NCBI GenBank assembly: GCA_023701385.1
Contig: JAMPXC010000017.1
Location: 1-59,845, forward strand
Direction of reading: 5' to 3'
DNA length: 59,845 nucleotides
Source: Pseudobdellovibrio sp.
GTDB taxonomy: Bacteria > Bdellovibrionota > Bdellovibrionia > Bdellovibrionales > Bdellovibrionaceae
Made by a program: the position numbers and the translations under genes. The notes below the pieces were generated by a model. That model ran no database searches. It saw only the letters and a list, made by a program, of their open reading frames with translations, and was not told the origin of the DNA. Of this stretch, positions 49,695-58,829 are shown piece by piece (position 1 is the stretch's first letter; every line of letters starts with the position of its first letter).

Positions 49695-51113
49695 ATGAAA
49701 CCACAATGGACACTGGAACAAATTGCTAGATGGTCTCACGGAAAAGTTATTTCCACTCACCAAACGACATTTCATGAAGTGGGCACTGACACACGTAAAG
49801 ATTTAACAGGCCAAGTTTTCGTAGCGCTTAAAGGTGATAACTTTGATGCTCACGATTATTTAGATAAAGCTGTAGAAAAAGGTGCCGGTCTTTTATTCGT
49901 TCACCGTTTAGATGCTAAATTTGCTGGCCTTAAAGATAAAGTCAGTATTATTGAAGTGCCTGATACATTAAAAGGTTTACAAGATTTTTCTCACGGTTAC
50001 CGAAATACTTTGAGTACAAAAATTTTAAGTATCACAGGCTCAAATGGTAAAACGACAACTAAAGAATTTACTGCTGCGATTTTATCACAGTATAAAAAAA
50101 CGCACTTTAACCAAGGTAGTTTTAATAATCATTGGGGTGTGCCGCTGACTTTATTACAAATTTCACCGAATGCTGATTATGCTGTGGTTGAAATGGGTAT
50201 GAATCACGCTGGCGAAATCACTGAGTTAGTTAAAATCGCTGATCCAGATATCGTTGTTTGTACTATGGTGGGCCGCGCCCATATTGAATACTTCGGAACG
50301 CAAAAGAAAATCGCTGAAGCTAAAGCCGAAATCTACATGGATTCACGCGAAGATACGATTCGTGTGTTTAATCAAGATCAAGATTTAACTTACGATATGA
50401 TGTATCCGATTGCGAAAAAATATCCGGCAAGCCGCATGTTAAGTTTTTCTGAACGTAACAAAGATGCCGATGTGTTTTTTAAAATCGAAGAGCTATCAGC
50501 GGCGGGTTTAAAAATTTCTGGAAATATCGCAGGCCAATGGGGTTCGGCAGATGTTCCGGTATTTGGTAAACATAACTTAACAAACTTACTAGCGGCAGCG
50601 AATTTAGCTTACGCTGCCGGAATGCCTGCTGAAAAAATCTGGCAAGCTTTACCAGCTTGTAAATCAACATGGGGTAGAAACCAGTTTGTTGATACAGCGA
50701 TTGGTGTACAAATTTTATTTGATGGTTACAACGCAAATCCAGATAGCATGAAAGCTCTTCTTGAGAATATTCCATTATTAAAAACAGCAGGTAAAAAAGT
50801 CGGTGTCTTTGGGCAGATGAAGGAACTCGGCACTGTAGCTCCTGAAATGCACCGTGAACTTGCGATCGCGGCTTCAATGAGTGATTACGATTTTATTTAT
50901 TTCGTTGGTGAAAATTATAAAGATTTTGAAGCGGGATTGAATCACACCGATTACAAACACTATAAAGTTGATGCAGATTTAACTGAAGCCATGGGGCAAC
51001 ACTTTGTAACTCACATTTCTAAAGGTGATTTAATTACGGTTAAAGGTTCGCGTGGTGCAAAAACAGAACGTTTCGTTGAACTTTGCGAACCTATTAATTG
51101 GGAAAAGAAATAG
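49695..51113 (+). CDS. murF: UDP-MurNAc-pentapeptide synthetase MurF
   Basis: 472 aa. It adds D-Ala-D-Ala to the tripeptide. Motifs: substrate domain DTRKDLTGQVFVALKGDNFDAHDY shortened to TRKDLTGQVFVALKG, ATP loop ITGSNGKTTTKEF, VVEMGMNHAGEI, GRNQF and FDGYNANPDSMKA. It starts one base after the murE stop. Its downstream neighbour in a normal dcw cluster, mraY, is instead 2.9 kb away. Confidence 0.96.
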   Translation: MKPQWTLEQIARWSHGKVISTHQTTFHEVGTDTRKDLTGQVFVALKGDNFDAHDYLDKAVEKGAGLLFVHRLDAKFAGLKDKVSIIEVPDTLKGLQDFSHGYRNTLSTKILSITGSNGKTTTKEFTAAILSQYKKTHFNQGSFNNHWGVPLTLLQISPNADYAVVEMGMNHAGEITELVKIADPDIVVCTMVGRAHIEYFGTQKKIAEAKAEIYMDSREDTIRVFNQDQDLTYDMMYPIAKKYPASRMLSFSERNKDADVFFKIEELSAAGLKISGNIAGQWGSADVPVFGKHNLTNLLAAANLAYAAGMPAEKIWQALPACKSTWGRNQFVDTAIGVQILFDGYNANPDSMKALLENIPLLKTAGKKVGVFGQMKELGTVAPEMHRELAIAASMSDYDFIYFVGENYKDFEAGLNHTDYKHYKVDADLTEAMGQHFVTHISKGDLITVKGSRGAKTERFVELCEPINWEKK

Positions 51114-51117
51114 TCTT

Positions 51118-51870
51118 TTAAGCGGGTAGGGTCATGATCAAAGGTTTATCTTTGGTGATGACCATCGTGTGTTCAAACTGTGCTGTGAAAATTCCTGAAT
51201 GAGTGGCTAAAGTCCAACCATCACCTGTATCAAAAACTTCTGTACCACCACTTGAAACAAAAGGCTCAATCGTAATAACTTGGCCTTCTTTTAAAATGCG
51301 TTTATCTTTCGGATCGAAATAGTTCGGAATAAAATCAGGTTCTTCGTGCAAAGCACGGCCGACGCCGTGGCTTCCGATATTTTCAATCACGGTAAAACCA
51401 TGGCGTTTAGCTTCTTGTTCAACGGCGTAACCAATACGATTAAGACGGGCATTAGCTTTGGCTTCATTCATCGCTAACTGCAGAGCACTTTTAGCAGCGA
51501 AGCAAAGTTTTTGTTTTAGTGTTGTCTCAGGCGGAATAATAAACGAGCCGCCTGTATCAGCGAAATAACCATTTAATTCAGCTGATACATCGATATTTAC
51601 CAGATCACCAGCTTTAAGAATTGTTGTGGATGAAGGGATACCATGAGCGGCTTCTTCATTCACGCTAATGCAAGTTGTGCCGGGAAATTGATAAACTAAT
51701 TTCGGAGCAGATTTCGCTCCATGTTTTTCTAGAAAACGACGACCTAATTCATCAAGTTCCAGAGTCGTAATACCTGGTTCAAGATTTTTAGACATAAACT
51801 GTAAGCACTGAGCGACAATGCGGCCAATGGTTCTAAGAGCTTTTAGATCGTTATCATTTTCAATAGACAT
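51118..51870 (-). CDS. map: Methionine aminopeptidase, type I
   Basis: 250 aa. It removes N-terminal Met. The five metal ligands are visible: two Asp in NIDVSAELNGYFADTGG, His in GSHGVGRALHEEP, Glu in TIEPFV and Glu in QFEHTMVI. There is no N-terminal zinc-finger extension. It lies on the opposite strand inside the dcw cluster, ending 4 bases from the murF stop. Confidence 0.96.
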   Translation of the reverse strand: MSIENDNDLKALRTIGRIVAQCLQFMSKNLEPGITTLELDELGRRFLEKHGAKSAPKLVYQFPGTTCISVNEEAAHGIPSSTTILKAGDLVNIDVSAELNGYFADTGGSFIIPPETTLKQKLCFAAKSALQLAMNEAKANARLNRIGYAVEQEAKRHGFTVIENIGSHGVGRALHEEPDFIPNYFDPKDKRILKEGQVITIEPFVSSGGTEVFDTGDGWTLATHSGIFTAQFEHTMVITKDKPLIMTLPA

Positions 51871-52045
51871 TGGAACATAATAGCATTTGTTTAAGGCAAA
51901 GTCACCTTGAGCGCTAACAGGACCTTAACCGAGTTCGTTAAGTTTCAGTTACGGCTGCGCGACCTTCGTCTGATTTATTTAAAATTAGTTTAGAACCTTA
52001 ACATAATAAGCCGATTACTAATGTAAACACCACGAGGTCGGCATC

Positions 52046-53362
52046 ATGTCGCAATCAAGAAGAGATTTTCTTAAACAAACAGGCGTTCTATCTGCAAGCT
52101 TATTAACAATTCCCTCTCTGGGTTCAGCCCAACATGACTTAGAAATTTTAGCAGGCAGAAATAAATTCGGCGCGTTTCCCATACATCAAGGATTAACTCT
52201 TGAAGATTTAAGTTACTTCACAGTTTTAAGAACAATAAATGCCGAAATTTCATTTGAAGTGGTGGATAGCAAAAATCAACTTATGCCACTGTTAATGATT
52301 AGCACTCATCGTATGGCAGACTCTGATGATCAGTTAGATAAATTAAAAGTATCAGGCTTGAAGTTAGGTGAACAGTACCGCCTGCGCGTTTTAGATTCTA
52401 AAAAACAAATTATCGACGAACGTTTTTTTAAAGCCTTAGATACAAATAAAAAAATGCCGAAGTTCGCGGTCATCAGCTGCATGTCTGACTTTTTTAAATC
52501 AGCCTGCAAAATTATGTGGAACAAAGTAAAAGCGCAAGGTCCCGATTTACTATTTTTACTTGGTGACACTTGTTACGCCGACCAGGGCAGTGGTGGAACG
52601 CCAGAAGGTTTTTGGAAACGTTACGTTGAAACAAGAAGCCGCATCGGTGTATTTCGTCACCAAGTTTTAACTCCGATTTTAGCTTCGTGGGATGATCACG
52701 ATTTTGGTAAAAACAACTCTGATGGTTCATTTGAACATAAAAAATTTATGCTAGAACTTTTTTCGGCATTTTGGTTGTTTCCAGAAGAAAGAAATTACCG
52801 TCGTGATTTAGGTATCTATCAAGATTTTACAGCCTTTGGGCAAAAATTTTATTTAATGGATTGCCGTTATTTCAGATCACCAGAAACTCATTACGGCGAT
52901 GAGCAAGAAGAACTGTTATATGATTCATTAAATAAATATAACATGCCTTCGTGGATTATGAATGGCAGCCAGTTTTTTGGCGGTTATCTAAAAAAAGAAT
53001 CTTACGAGTACACGCAGAACGCGAGTTTTAAGAAGTTTTGCCAAAAGCTTTCAGAAGTTGAAGCGCCATTTGTGCTTGTCTCAGGTGATATTCACTATTC
53101 AGAGATTATGGAAATCGAACGTGAGGCTTTTGGTTTTAAAACTTATGAAATCACATCAAGTTCAATTCATAGCTTTACGTTCTTACAACATCACAATTTT
53201 AAAAAGAACCCTCGTCGTATGAAAAAATGCGCGACCAGCAAACATAACTTTAAAATCGTGACGATCGACAACACCACTGGCAAATTCAAATTTAAGGTGT
53301 CTTGCCAGGGCGATGAAAAAGAAATCTATTACGAAAAAACGCTAGAGATCGTTAAGGATTAA
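52046..53362 (+). CDS. Tat-exported PhoD-like phosphatase
   Basis: 438 aa. Twin-arginine signal [10 protein letters not shown] then a hydrophobic stretch. The PhoD-type metallophosphatase core shows [33 protein letters not shown] and [10 protein letters not shown]. PhoD enzymes are Ca/Fe-dependent phosphodiesterases or alkaline phosphatases working outside the cytoplasm, releasing phosphate from polymers. AGG lies before the ATG. The last four bases overlap the queF end. Confidence 0.87.
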   Translation: MSQSRRDFLKQTGVLSASLLTIPSLGSAQHDLEILAGRNKFGAFPIHQGLTLEDLSYFTVLRTINAEISFEVVDSKNQLMPLLMISTHRMADSDDQLDKLKVSGLKLGEQYRLRVLDSKKQIIDERFFKALDTNKKMPKFAVISCMSDFFKSACKIMWNKVKAQGPDLLFLLGDTCYADQGSGGTPEGFWKRYVETRSRIGVFRHQVLTPILASWDDHDFGKNNSDGSFEHKKFMLELFSAFWLFPEERNYRRDLGIYQDFTAFGQKFYLMDCRYFRSPETHYGDEQEELLYDSLNKYNMPSWIMNGSQFFGGYLKKESYEYTQNASFKKFCQKLSEVEAPFVLVSGDIHYSEIMEIEREAFGFKTYEITSSSIHSFTFLQHHNFKKNPRRMKKCATSKHNFKIVTIDNTTGKFKFKVSCQGDEKEIYYEKTLEIVKD

Positions 53363-53874
53363 TAAACCTTGCTTAAATCGCAAGAATACTTACCGGGCGC
53401 GTAGTTAAACATACGCGTCTTACGAAGCTCTTTAAAATGTGCATCGCTATTTGAGGCTGAAGCGTAAGGAAAGATCGCAATGCCCCCGCGCGGAGTAAAT
53501 TCGCCGATCACTTCGATATATTTCGGTTTCATTAATTTCACCAAGTCATTGCAAATTGTTTGAATACAATCTTCATGAAAATCACCATGATTGCGAAAGC
53601 TGAAAAGATAAAGTTTTAAAGATTTGCTTTCGACCATTTTTTTATCGGCGATATAGTTAATAAATACTTTTGCAAAATCTGGCTGGCCTGTTTTTGGACA
53701 AAGCGAAGTAAACTCTGTGCAAACAAAAGTAGTCCAAGCAACGTCATTTGGATTTTTGTTATCGAAAGCTTCTAACAATTTCGGAGAGTATTCGAAAGTG
53801 TATTGTGTGTTGTTTTCACCAAGTTTGAAATTCTTAAGTTCAGCTTCAGAGCGGCCAGATTTATTTTTTCTCAT
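53359..53874 (-). CDS. queF: 7-cyano-7-deazaguanine reductase QueF (type I)
   Basis: 171 aa, unimodular. It reduces preQ0 to preQ1 for queuosine in tRNA. Motifs: catalytic Cys59 in [13 protein letters not shown] with the NADPH-side Asp, and the QueF motif [19 protein letters not shown]. There is no Shine-Dalgarno before the ATG, and no preQ1 riboswitch was found in its 156-base leader region. Other que genes are not here. Confidence 0.95.
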   Translation of the reverse strand: MRKNKSGRSEAELKNFKLGENNTQYTFEYSPKLLEAFDNKNPNDVAWTTFVCTEFTSLCPKTGQPDFAKVFINYIADKKMVESKSLKLYLFSFRNHGDFHEDCIQTICNDLVKLMKPKYIEVIGEFTPRGGIAIFPYASASNSDAHFKELRKTRMFNYAPGKYSCDLSKVY

Positions 53875-54030
53875 AGGGGAGTGATACCTGATTTATGTGT
53901 GAAATGCTAATGCTTTCGTCAAAACAGGCAAAACTTCACTCTCTCGAAAAACGCAGAAAACATTAGTGTTTTCAAATGCTTATAAACTTTTTCTTGCTAT
54001 TGCTTCCAGAGGTGTGCTACTTATCTAAAA

Positions 54031-55107
54031 ATGTTTTATCAATGGCTTTACTCACTTGCTGAACAACACTCGATTTTCAACGTATTTCGCTACATCACAG
54101 TTAGAACATTTATCTCGTTTTTTACGGGTTTTTTCTTATGTTTAATCTGGGGCCCTTACTTCATTGAAAGTTTAAAAAAGAAACATTTCGGTCAGTCAAT
54201 TCGTGATGATGGTCCGCAAACTCACAAGAAAAAAGCAGGTACGCCAACAATGGGTGGTTGGCTGATTCTTTTAAGTTCATTAATTTCATTAACATTATGG
54301 ATTGATGTTTTTAATCCGTTAGTTGTTGCAACTGTAGTCATCACTTGGGGTTTTGGAATGATCGGTTATGCTGACGATTATTTAAAAGTTTCAAAGAAAA
54401 ATACAAAAGGCTTATCAGGTAAACTTCGTTTAACGGGCGAATTTTTAATCTCTGGTATCGCGTTATTTATTTTAATTAAGTACTACAACTTCAACACGAA
54501 CTTAACTTTACCATTTGTTAAAAACATTTCGTGGGATCTAGGCTATGCCTACATTATCTTCGGAGCGTTAGTTATCACGGGAACTGCAAATGCGGTGAAC
54601 TTAACTGACGGTTTAGATGGTTTAGCTATCGTACCAGTTATTATTTCAGCTTCGACACTAGCGATTTTTGCTTACGTGTCAGGCCATGCTTCGATTGCGA
54701 ACTACTTACAAATTCCTCATATCTCAGGTGCGGGTGAATTAACTCCGCTAGCGGCGGCGATGATTGCCGGAAGTTTAGGTTTTTTATGGTTTAACACTTA
54801 CCCAGCGCAAGTTTTCATGGGCGATGTGGGAAGTTTAAGTCTTGGCGGTTTTTTAGGAACAATGGCAGTTATCACAAAGAATGAACTATTAATGGTTGTT
54901 CTTGGTGGTGTGTTCGTTGTTGAAGCGTTATCAGTGATCACGCAAGTCGCTTCATTTAAGTTAACTGGAAAGCGCGTATTTAAAATGGCGCCGTTACACC
55001 ATCACTTCGAACTGGGTGGTTTAACTGAAACTAAGATTATTGTTCGTTTTTGGATTATTTCAATTTTATTAGCGATGTTAAGTTTAGCAACGCTGAAGTT
55101 AAGATAG
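54031..55107 (+). CDS. mraY: Phospho-MurNAc-pentapeptide transferase MraY
   Basis: 358 aa, ten membrane segments. It makes lipid I. Motifs: the cytoplasmic [35 protein letters not shown] (catalytic DD), [16 protein letters not shown] and [11 protein letters not shown]. Start ATG at 54031 has no Shine-Dalgarno, so it may be leaderless or use a distant site. A normal promoter is likely in the 156-base gap to queF, since the preceding island is partly on the other strand. Confidence 0.96.
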   Translation: MFYQWLYSLAEQHSIFNVFRYITVRTFISFFTGFFLCLIWGPYFIESLKKKHFGQSIRDDGPQTHKKKAGTPTMGGWLILLSSLISLTLWIDVFNPLVVATVVITWGFGMIGYADDYLKVSKKNTKGLSGKLRLTGEFLISGIALFILIKYYNFNTNLTLPFVKNISWDLGYAYIIFGALVITGTANAVNLTDGLDGLAIVPVIISASTLAIFAYVSGHASIANYLQIPHISGAGELTPLAAAMIAGSLGFLWFNTYPAQVFMGDVGSLSLGGFLGTMAVITKNELLMVVLGGVFVVEALSVITQVASFKLTGKRVFKMAPLHHHFELGGLTETKIIVRFWIISILLAMLSLATLKLR

Positions 55108-55116
55108 GATTAAGGT

Positions 55117-56508
55117 ATGTGGACAGAGTTATCAGAACTAAAAGATAAAAAGATCCTTGTAGTAGGTCTTGGTAAAACAGGCGTTTCATTAGCGAAGTTT
55201 TTAACAAAATACGAAGCTAACGTAACAATTACGGATCATAAATCAAAGCCAGAATTATCGGCGCAATTAGACCAGCTTGAAGGTTACACAAACATCAAGT
55301 TTGAATTAGGTTCGCATTCGCCAAAAACATTCTTATCGCAAGATTTAGTTATTCTTTCTCCGGGTGTGGCTTCACACTTGAAGATTTTTGAATATGCGCG
55401 CCAACAAGGTGTAAAAATCACGGGTGAATTTGAATTCGCTGCGGGTTTTATCAAAGAACCAGTTGCGGCAGTAACTGGTACAAACGGTAAAACAACAATC
55501 GCACGTTTATGTGAATCAATGCTTAAAGAATCTGGCATTGACGTGTGGGTGGGTGGTTCAAATGAAAATCCAATCACCAATTACCTTTTAGAAGAGAAAA
55601 AAGCGAAACTTGTGATCGCCGAAGTGTCAGGTTTTATGCTTGAACACTGCGTGAATTTTAATCCAGCCAACGTAGTTTTCTCGAACTTAGCGGAAAATCA
55701 CTTAGACCGTTACCGTTCAATGGAAGAGTACGTAAACGCAAAACGTAAAGTGTTTAAAAACACCAACCAGGCGACAACATCGATTTTAAATGCGGATGAT
55801 AATGCCGTTGTTGAATTAGCCCGTGATCCGGCGGTTCAACGTGGACGTATTTTCTACTTCTCTAGAAAACCAGCTTTAGAACCACAAATCATGAATATCG
55901 GCGGTGCGGTTAATATCGGTGATGAAATCAAAGTTCGCACCGGTCCAGATATCGAGTCTTTCAGTGTTAAAGCGATTAAAATGAAAGGTAAACACTCGGT
56001 TGAAAACGTTATGGCGGCTTTACTTTTAGCCCGTGAATACGGTGCTAACCATGACGCAATCCAAAGAGCGATTGATGGTTTCGGCGGTCTTAAACACCGT
56101 TTAGAATATGTGCGTAAAGTAGGCGGAGTTCTGTTCTACAATGACTCTAAAGCCACTAACGTGCATGCGGTGTTACGTTCCCTAGACTGTTTTGATGAAA
56201 ACGTAATTTTGATTGCTGGTGGTAAAGATACAAATCTTAACTACGAACCATTACGTAATATGATTAAACGTAAGGTGAAGTCGTTAATCTTAGTGGGTGA
56301 GGCTAAAGAGCGCATCAACCGTGATTTAGGCGATTTTACTGAAACTTACCTGATCGGGACGTTTGAAGAGGCGGTTTTAATTGCTTACCAAAAATCTCGT
56401 ATTGGCGATATCGTTCTTCTTTCTCCGGCCTGCTCAAGCTTTGATATGTTTGACAGTTACGAGGAGAGAGGCGACTATTTTAAAGAGATCGTCAAAAAAT
56501 TCAGATAG
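55117..56508 (+). CDS. murD: UDP-MurNAc-L-Ala:D-Glu ligase MurD
   Basis: 463 aa. It adds D-Glu to UDP-MurNAc-Ala. Motifs: VVGLGKTGVSLAK at the N-terminus, ATP loop TGTNGKTTIA, ENHLDRY, FGGLKHRLEYV, FYNDSKATN, LIAGGKDTN and LSPACSSFDMF, all as in MurD. GGATTAAGG precedes the ATG. mraY ends 9 bases earlier. Confidence 0.96.
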   Translation: MWTELSELKDKKILVVGLGKTGVSLAKFLTKYEANVTITDHKSKPELSAQLDQLEGYTNIKFELGSHSPKTFLSQDLVILSPGVASHLKIFEYARQQGVKITGEFEFAAGFIKEPVAAVTGTNGKTTIARLCESMLKESGIDVWVGGSNENPITNYLLEEKKAKLVIAEVSGFMLEHCVNFNPANVVFSNLAENHLDRYRSMEEYVNAKRKVFKNTNQATTSILNADDNAVVELARDPAVQRGRIFYFSRKPALEPQIMNIGGAVNIGDEIKVRTGPDIESFSVKAIKMKGKHSVENVMAALLLAREYGANHDAIQRAIDGFGGLKHRLEYVRKVGGVLFYNDSKATNVHAVLRSLDCFDENVILIAGGKDTNLNYEPLRNMIKRKVKSLILVGEAKERINRDLGDFTETYLIGTFEEAVLIAYQKSRIGDIVLLSPACSSFDMFDSYEERGDYFKEIVKKFR

Positions 56509-56524
56509 GTTGTTTTTCCGAGAT

Positions 56525-56539
56525 CGCGCTGAAAGCGCG
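56525..56539 (+). promoter_or_regulatory. GAA-loop hairpin after murD
   Basis: CGCGCT-GAA-AGCGCG: 6-bp GC stem, 16 bases past the murD stop. No T-run, so it is unlikely to be a terminator within the operon; an RNA-stability or processing hairpin is more plausible. Confidence 0.45.
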
Positions 56540-56550
56540 TGAGGGTTAAA

Positions 56551-56589
56551 GTCACTCCGTCTGGATCAAATCCATCGACGGAGTTAGAC
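56551..56589 (+). promoter_or_regulatory. Strong hairpin masking the ftsW ribosome site
   Basis: The outer 8-bp stem is ACTCCGTC (56554-56561) with GACGGAGT (56577-56584), and GTC/GAC extends it across a 2-base bulge. The inner stem is TGGAT (56562-56566) with ATCCA (56570-56574), loop CAA. The only Shine-Dalgarno for ftsW, GGAG at 56580-56583 (10 bases before ATG), is fully paired. Initiation on ftsW should need the hairpin to open. Confidence 0.65.
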
Positions 56590-56593
56590 TTAC

Positions 56594-57703
56594 ATGAAAA
56601 ACATCAAGCTTCAGACAAAATTTTTATCTTCAAGTCTTTTTCTTTCTATCTTTGCGCTTTTAGGCGTTGGCTTAGTTCAAGTTTACAGTTCAAGTTATAT
56701 TTTCGCGATCGAATCTTACGGCGATGGTCTTTACTTTTTTAAACGCCAAGCGATCTTTACGGTCATCGGTATTTTAGCTTTAGTGTTTGCAGTGCAAATC
56801 CCGTTTGAAAAAATTCGTAAATATGGCTGGACCGTTTGGATTGCCGCTGCGATTTTATTATTTGCTACTTTTATTCCGGGGCTTGGTGTTCGCGTAGGTG
56901 GAGCGCTTCGTTGGATTCAACTACCGATGGGTTTTCGTTTTGAGCCTTCAGAGTTATTAAAAATCGCATTTAGCTTTTTTATTGCCAGTATCGTTTGTAA
57001 AAATCAAAACACGCTTCGTAATGTGAAGTGGGGCTGGATTGGCTTAATGTTGCTTGTTCCTATTTTAGTTTTATTAAAACAACCTGACTTCGGAAGTTTT
57101 GCGATTATCTTGGCTGTGGGTGTAGCGTTACTTTTTACTTTTGGCTTATCGCTAAAATATTTTGTAGGTTTCGGCTTAGCAGCTATTCCGATGTTTTACT
57201 TTCTTGTGTGGAATGTAGCCTACCGCAAAGCGCGTGTGATGGCGTTCTTAGATCCATGGTCAGATCCGGCAAAAAAAGGTTTCCAAGTGATTCAGTCGAT
57301 GCTTTCAATTCACTCGGGCGGATTAACTGGCGAAGGTTTAGGTCAAAGCCAGGGTAAATTATTTTTCTTACCTGAGGCGCACACTGATTTTACAATGGCG
57401 ATCTTAGGTGAAGAAATGGGATTCCTCGGAATCTGTGCTGTCTTATTGCTTTTTGGTTTTGTGGTGTTTCGTGGATTTCGTATCGCGATCAAAACAGAAG
57501 ATTTATTTAAAAAGACTTTAGCTCTAGGTTTAACAATCACCTTCGCCCTTTCAGTTTTTATTAACATGGGTGTTGTGATGGGATTACTTCCAACTAAAGG
57601 TTTAACGATGCCATTTTTAAGTTACGGTGGTAGTTCGTTAGTGATTATTTGTTTAATGTTTGGAATTTTACTGAACATCGAAGCTTCAGAAAATTATCGT
57701 TAA
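56594..57703 (+). CDS. ftsW: Septal peptidoglycan glycosyltransferase FtsW
   Basis: 369 aa, SEDS family, about ten membrane segments. It polymerises lipid II at the septum with FtsI. Motifs: VYSSSYIFAIESYGDGLYFFKRQ shortened to YSSSYIFAIESYGDG, FRFEPSELLKI (family FQPSE), LKQPDFG (conserved Asp loop) and LPTKGLTMPFLSYGGSSL. It follows murD by 85 bases holding two hairpins, an unusual gap in this tight operon. Confidence 0.95.
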   Translation: MKNIKLQTKFLSSSLFLSIFALLGVGLVQVYSSSYIFAIESYGDGLYFFKRQAIFTVIGILALVFAVQIPFEKIRKYGWTVWIAAAILLFATFIPGLGVRVGGALRWIQLPMGFRFEPSELLKIAFSFFIASIVCKNQNTLRNVKWGWIGLMLLVPILVLLKQPDFGSFAIILAVGVALLFTFGLSLKYFVGFGLAAIPMFYFLVWNVAYRKARVMAFLDPWSDPAKKGFQVIQSMLSIHSGGLTGEGLGQSQGKLFFLPEAHTDFTMAILGEEMGFLGICAVLLLFGFVVFRGFRIAIKTEDLFKKTLALGLTITFALSVFINMGVVMGLLPTKGLTMPFLSYGGSSLVIICLMFGILLNIEASENYR

Positions 57704-57710
57704 GGATTGT

Positions 57711-58817
57711 ATGACGGCAAAAAGAAATGCCCAGCAAAATAAAATTATCATCGCAGGTGGCGGAACTGGTGGACACATCTATCCAGCTATCTCTATTGCT
57801 GAAGCTATTCTAAAAAAAGACGCTCAGGCTGATATTTTATTTGTCGGTACTCCGCAGGGTATGGAGTCGCGTATTGTTCCTAAAGCCGGTTACAAATTAC
57901 AACTGATTCAAAGTGGTAAGTTAAATATGAAAGGGCAGATTTTTGCTAAACTTAAAACATTAGTCAAAATCCCATTCGGTATTCTGCAATCATTCTGGAT
58001 TATCTTAACTCACAAGCCTCAGTTCGTGCTGGGTGTTGGTGGTTACGCTTCAGCGCCGATGTTGTTAGCGGCACTTTTATGTGGCCGTAAAACAGCGTTG
58101 TGGGAAGGTAATGCTCATCCGGGCATGGCCAATCGTTTATTATCAAAATTTATTTCTAAAGCTTACTTGGTTTTTGGCGACGCTAAAGATGGTATGGCCT
58201 CAACACAAGTGAACGTGTGGGGAATGCCTTTGCGTTCAGAGATCGAAAGAATCTGTGAAGGTGCACAAACGAAAGAGCACAAAGTATTCACGATCGTCTG
58301 CACAGGCGGAAGCCAAGGCAGTATGTTTTTAAATGACCAATTAAGTGATTTAATTTTAAAAAATCCTGAATGGCACAGTAAAATCAAAGTTTACCACCAA
58401 ACAGGTACTTTAGATTTTCAACGTATTAAAAATAAATACGGCAATACTTTTTGTGTAGAAGTGATGGATTATATCTACGATATGCCACGCTACTATCAAG
58501 AAGCTGATATGCACTTCTGCCGTGGCGGTGCGGGAAGTTTATCTGAAACAGCAGCATTTGGTGTTGTTCCAGTCGTTGTTCCTCTTCCAGCCGCAGATAA
58601 TCACCAGCAGCACAACGCAGAAGCGTTAGTGCGTGCTGATGCGGGATTTATGTTATTGCAAAAAACTTTTGATCCCGCTCAATTTAAAAAAATCGTCTCA
58701 GATCTGATGAGTAATCCAGAGCTGAAAAATAAAATGTCAAAAAATCTGAAACAATTAGCTCCATTAAAAGCTTCGCAAAAGATTGCTTCAGATATTTTAG
58801 AAAGCATTCAACAGTAA
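57711..58817 (+). CDS. murG: Lipid II synthase MurG
   Basis: 368 aa. It transfers GlcNAc from UDP-GlcNAc to lipid I. Motifs: AGGGTGGHIYPAISIAEA (GGTGGH), ESRIVPKAGY, LGVGGYASAPM, EGNAHPGMANRLL, TGGSQGSMFLND and CRGGAGSLSETAAFGVVPVVVPLP (core GGAGSLSE). TAAGGA before the ATG. It begins 7 bases after ftsW. Confidence 0.97.
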   Translation: MTAKRNAQQNKIIIAGGGTGGHIYPAISIAEAILKKDAQADILFVGTPQGMESRIVPKAGYKLQLIQSGKLNMKGQIFAKLKTLVKIPFGILQSFWIILTHKPQFVLGVGGYASAPMLLAALLCGRKTALWEGNAHPGMANRLLSKFISKAYLVFGDAKDGMASTQVNVWGMPLRSEIERICEGAQTKEHKVFTIVCTGGSQGSMFLNDQLSDLILKNPEWHSKIKVYHQTGTLDFQRIKNKYGNTFCVEVMDYIYDMPRYYQEADMHFCRGGAGSLSETAAFGVVPVVVPLPAADNHQQHNAEALVRADAGFMLLQKTFDPAQFKKIVSDLMSNPELKNKMSKNLKQLAPLKASQKIASDILESIQQ

Positions 58818-58829
58818 GGTGTGTTTTAA

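Noticed and set aside
50479-50877. 132-codon open frame antisense to murF
   Set aside because: It lies wholly inside a conserved murF reading frame, has no ribosome site and its protein looks like the reverse reading of MurF codons.
53875-54030. Possible preQ1 riboswitch before queF
   Set aside because: I read the minus strand through the whole gap. It lacks the preQ1-I hairpin and A-rich tail, and I see no preQ1-II-like layout. queF also lacks a usual ribosome site, but that alone is not evidence.
56525-56589. Transcription terminator between murD and ftsW
   Set aside because: Two strong hairpins but no T-run after either, and terminating here would cut off essential ftsW, murG and murC.
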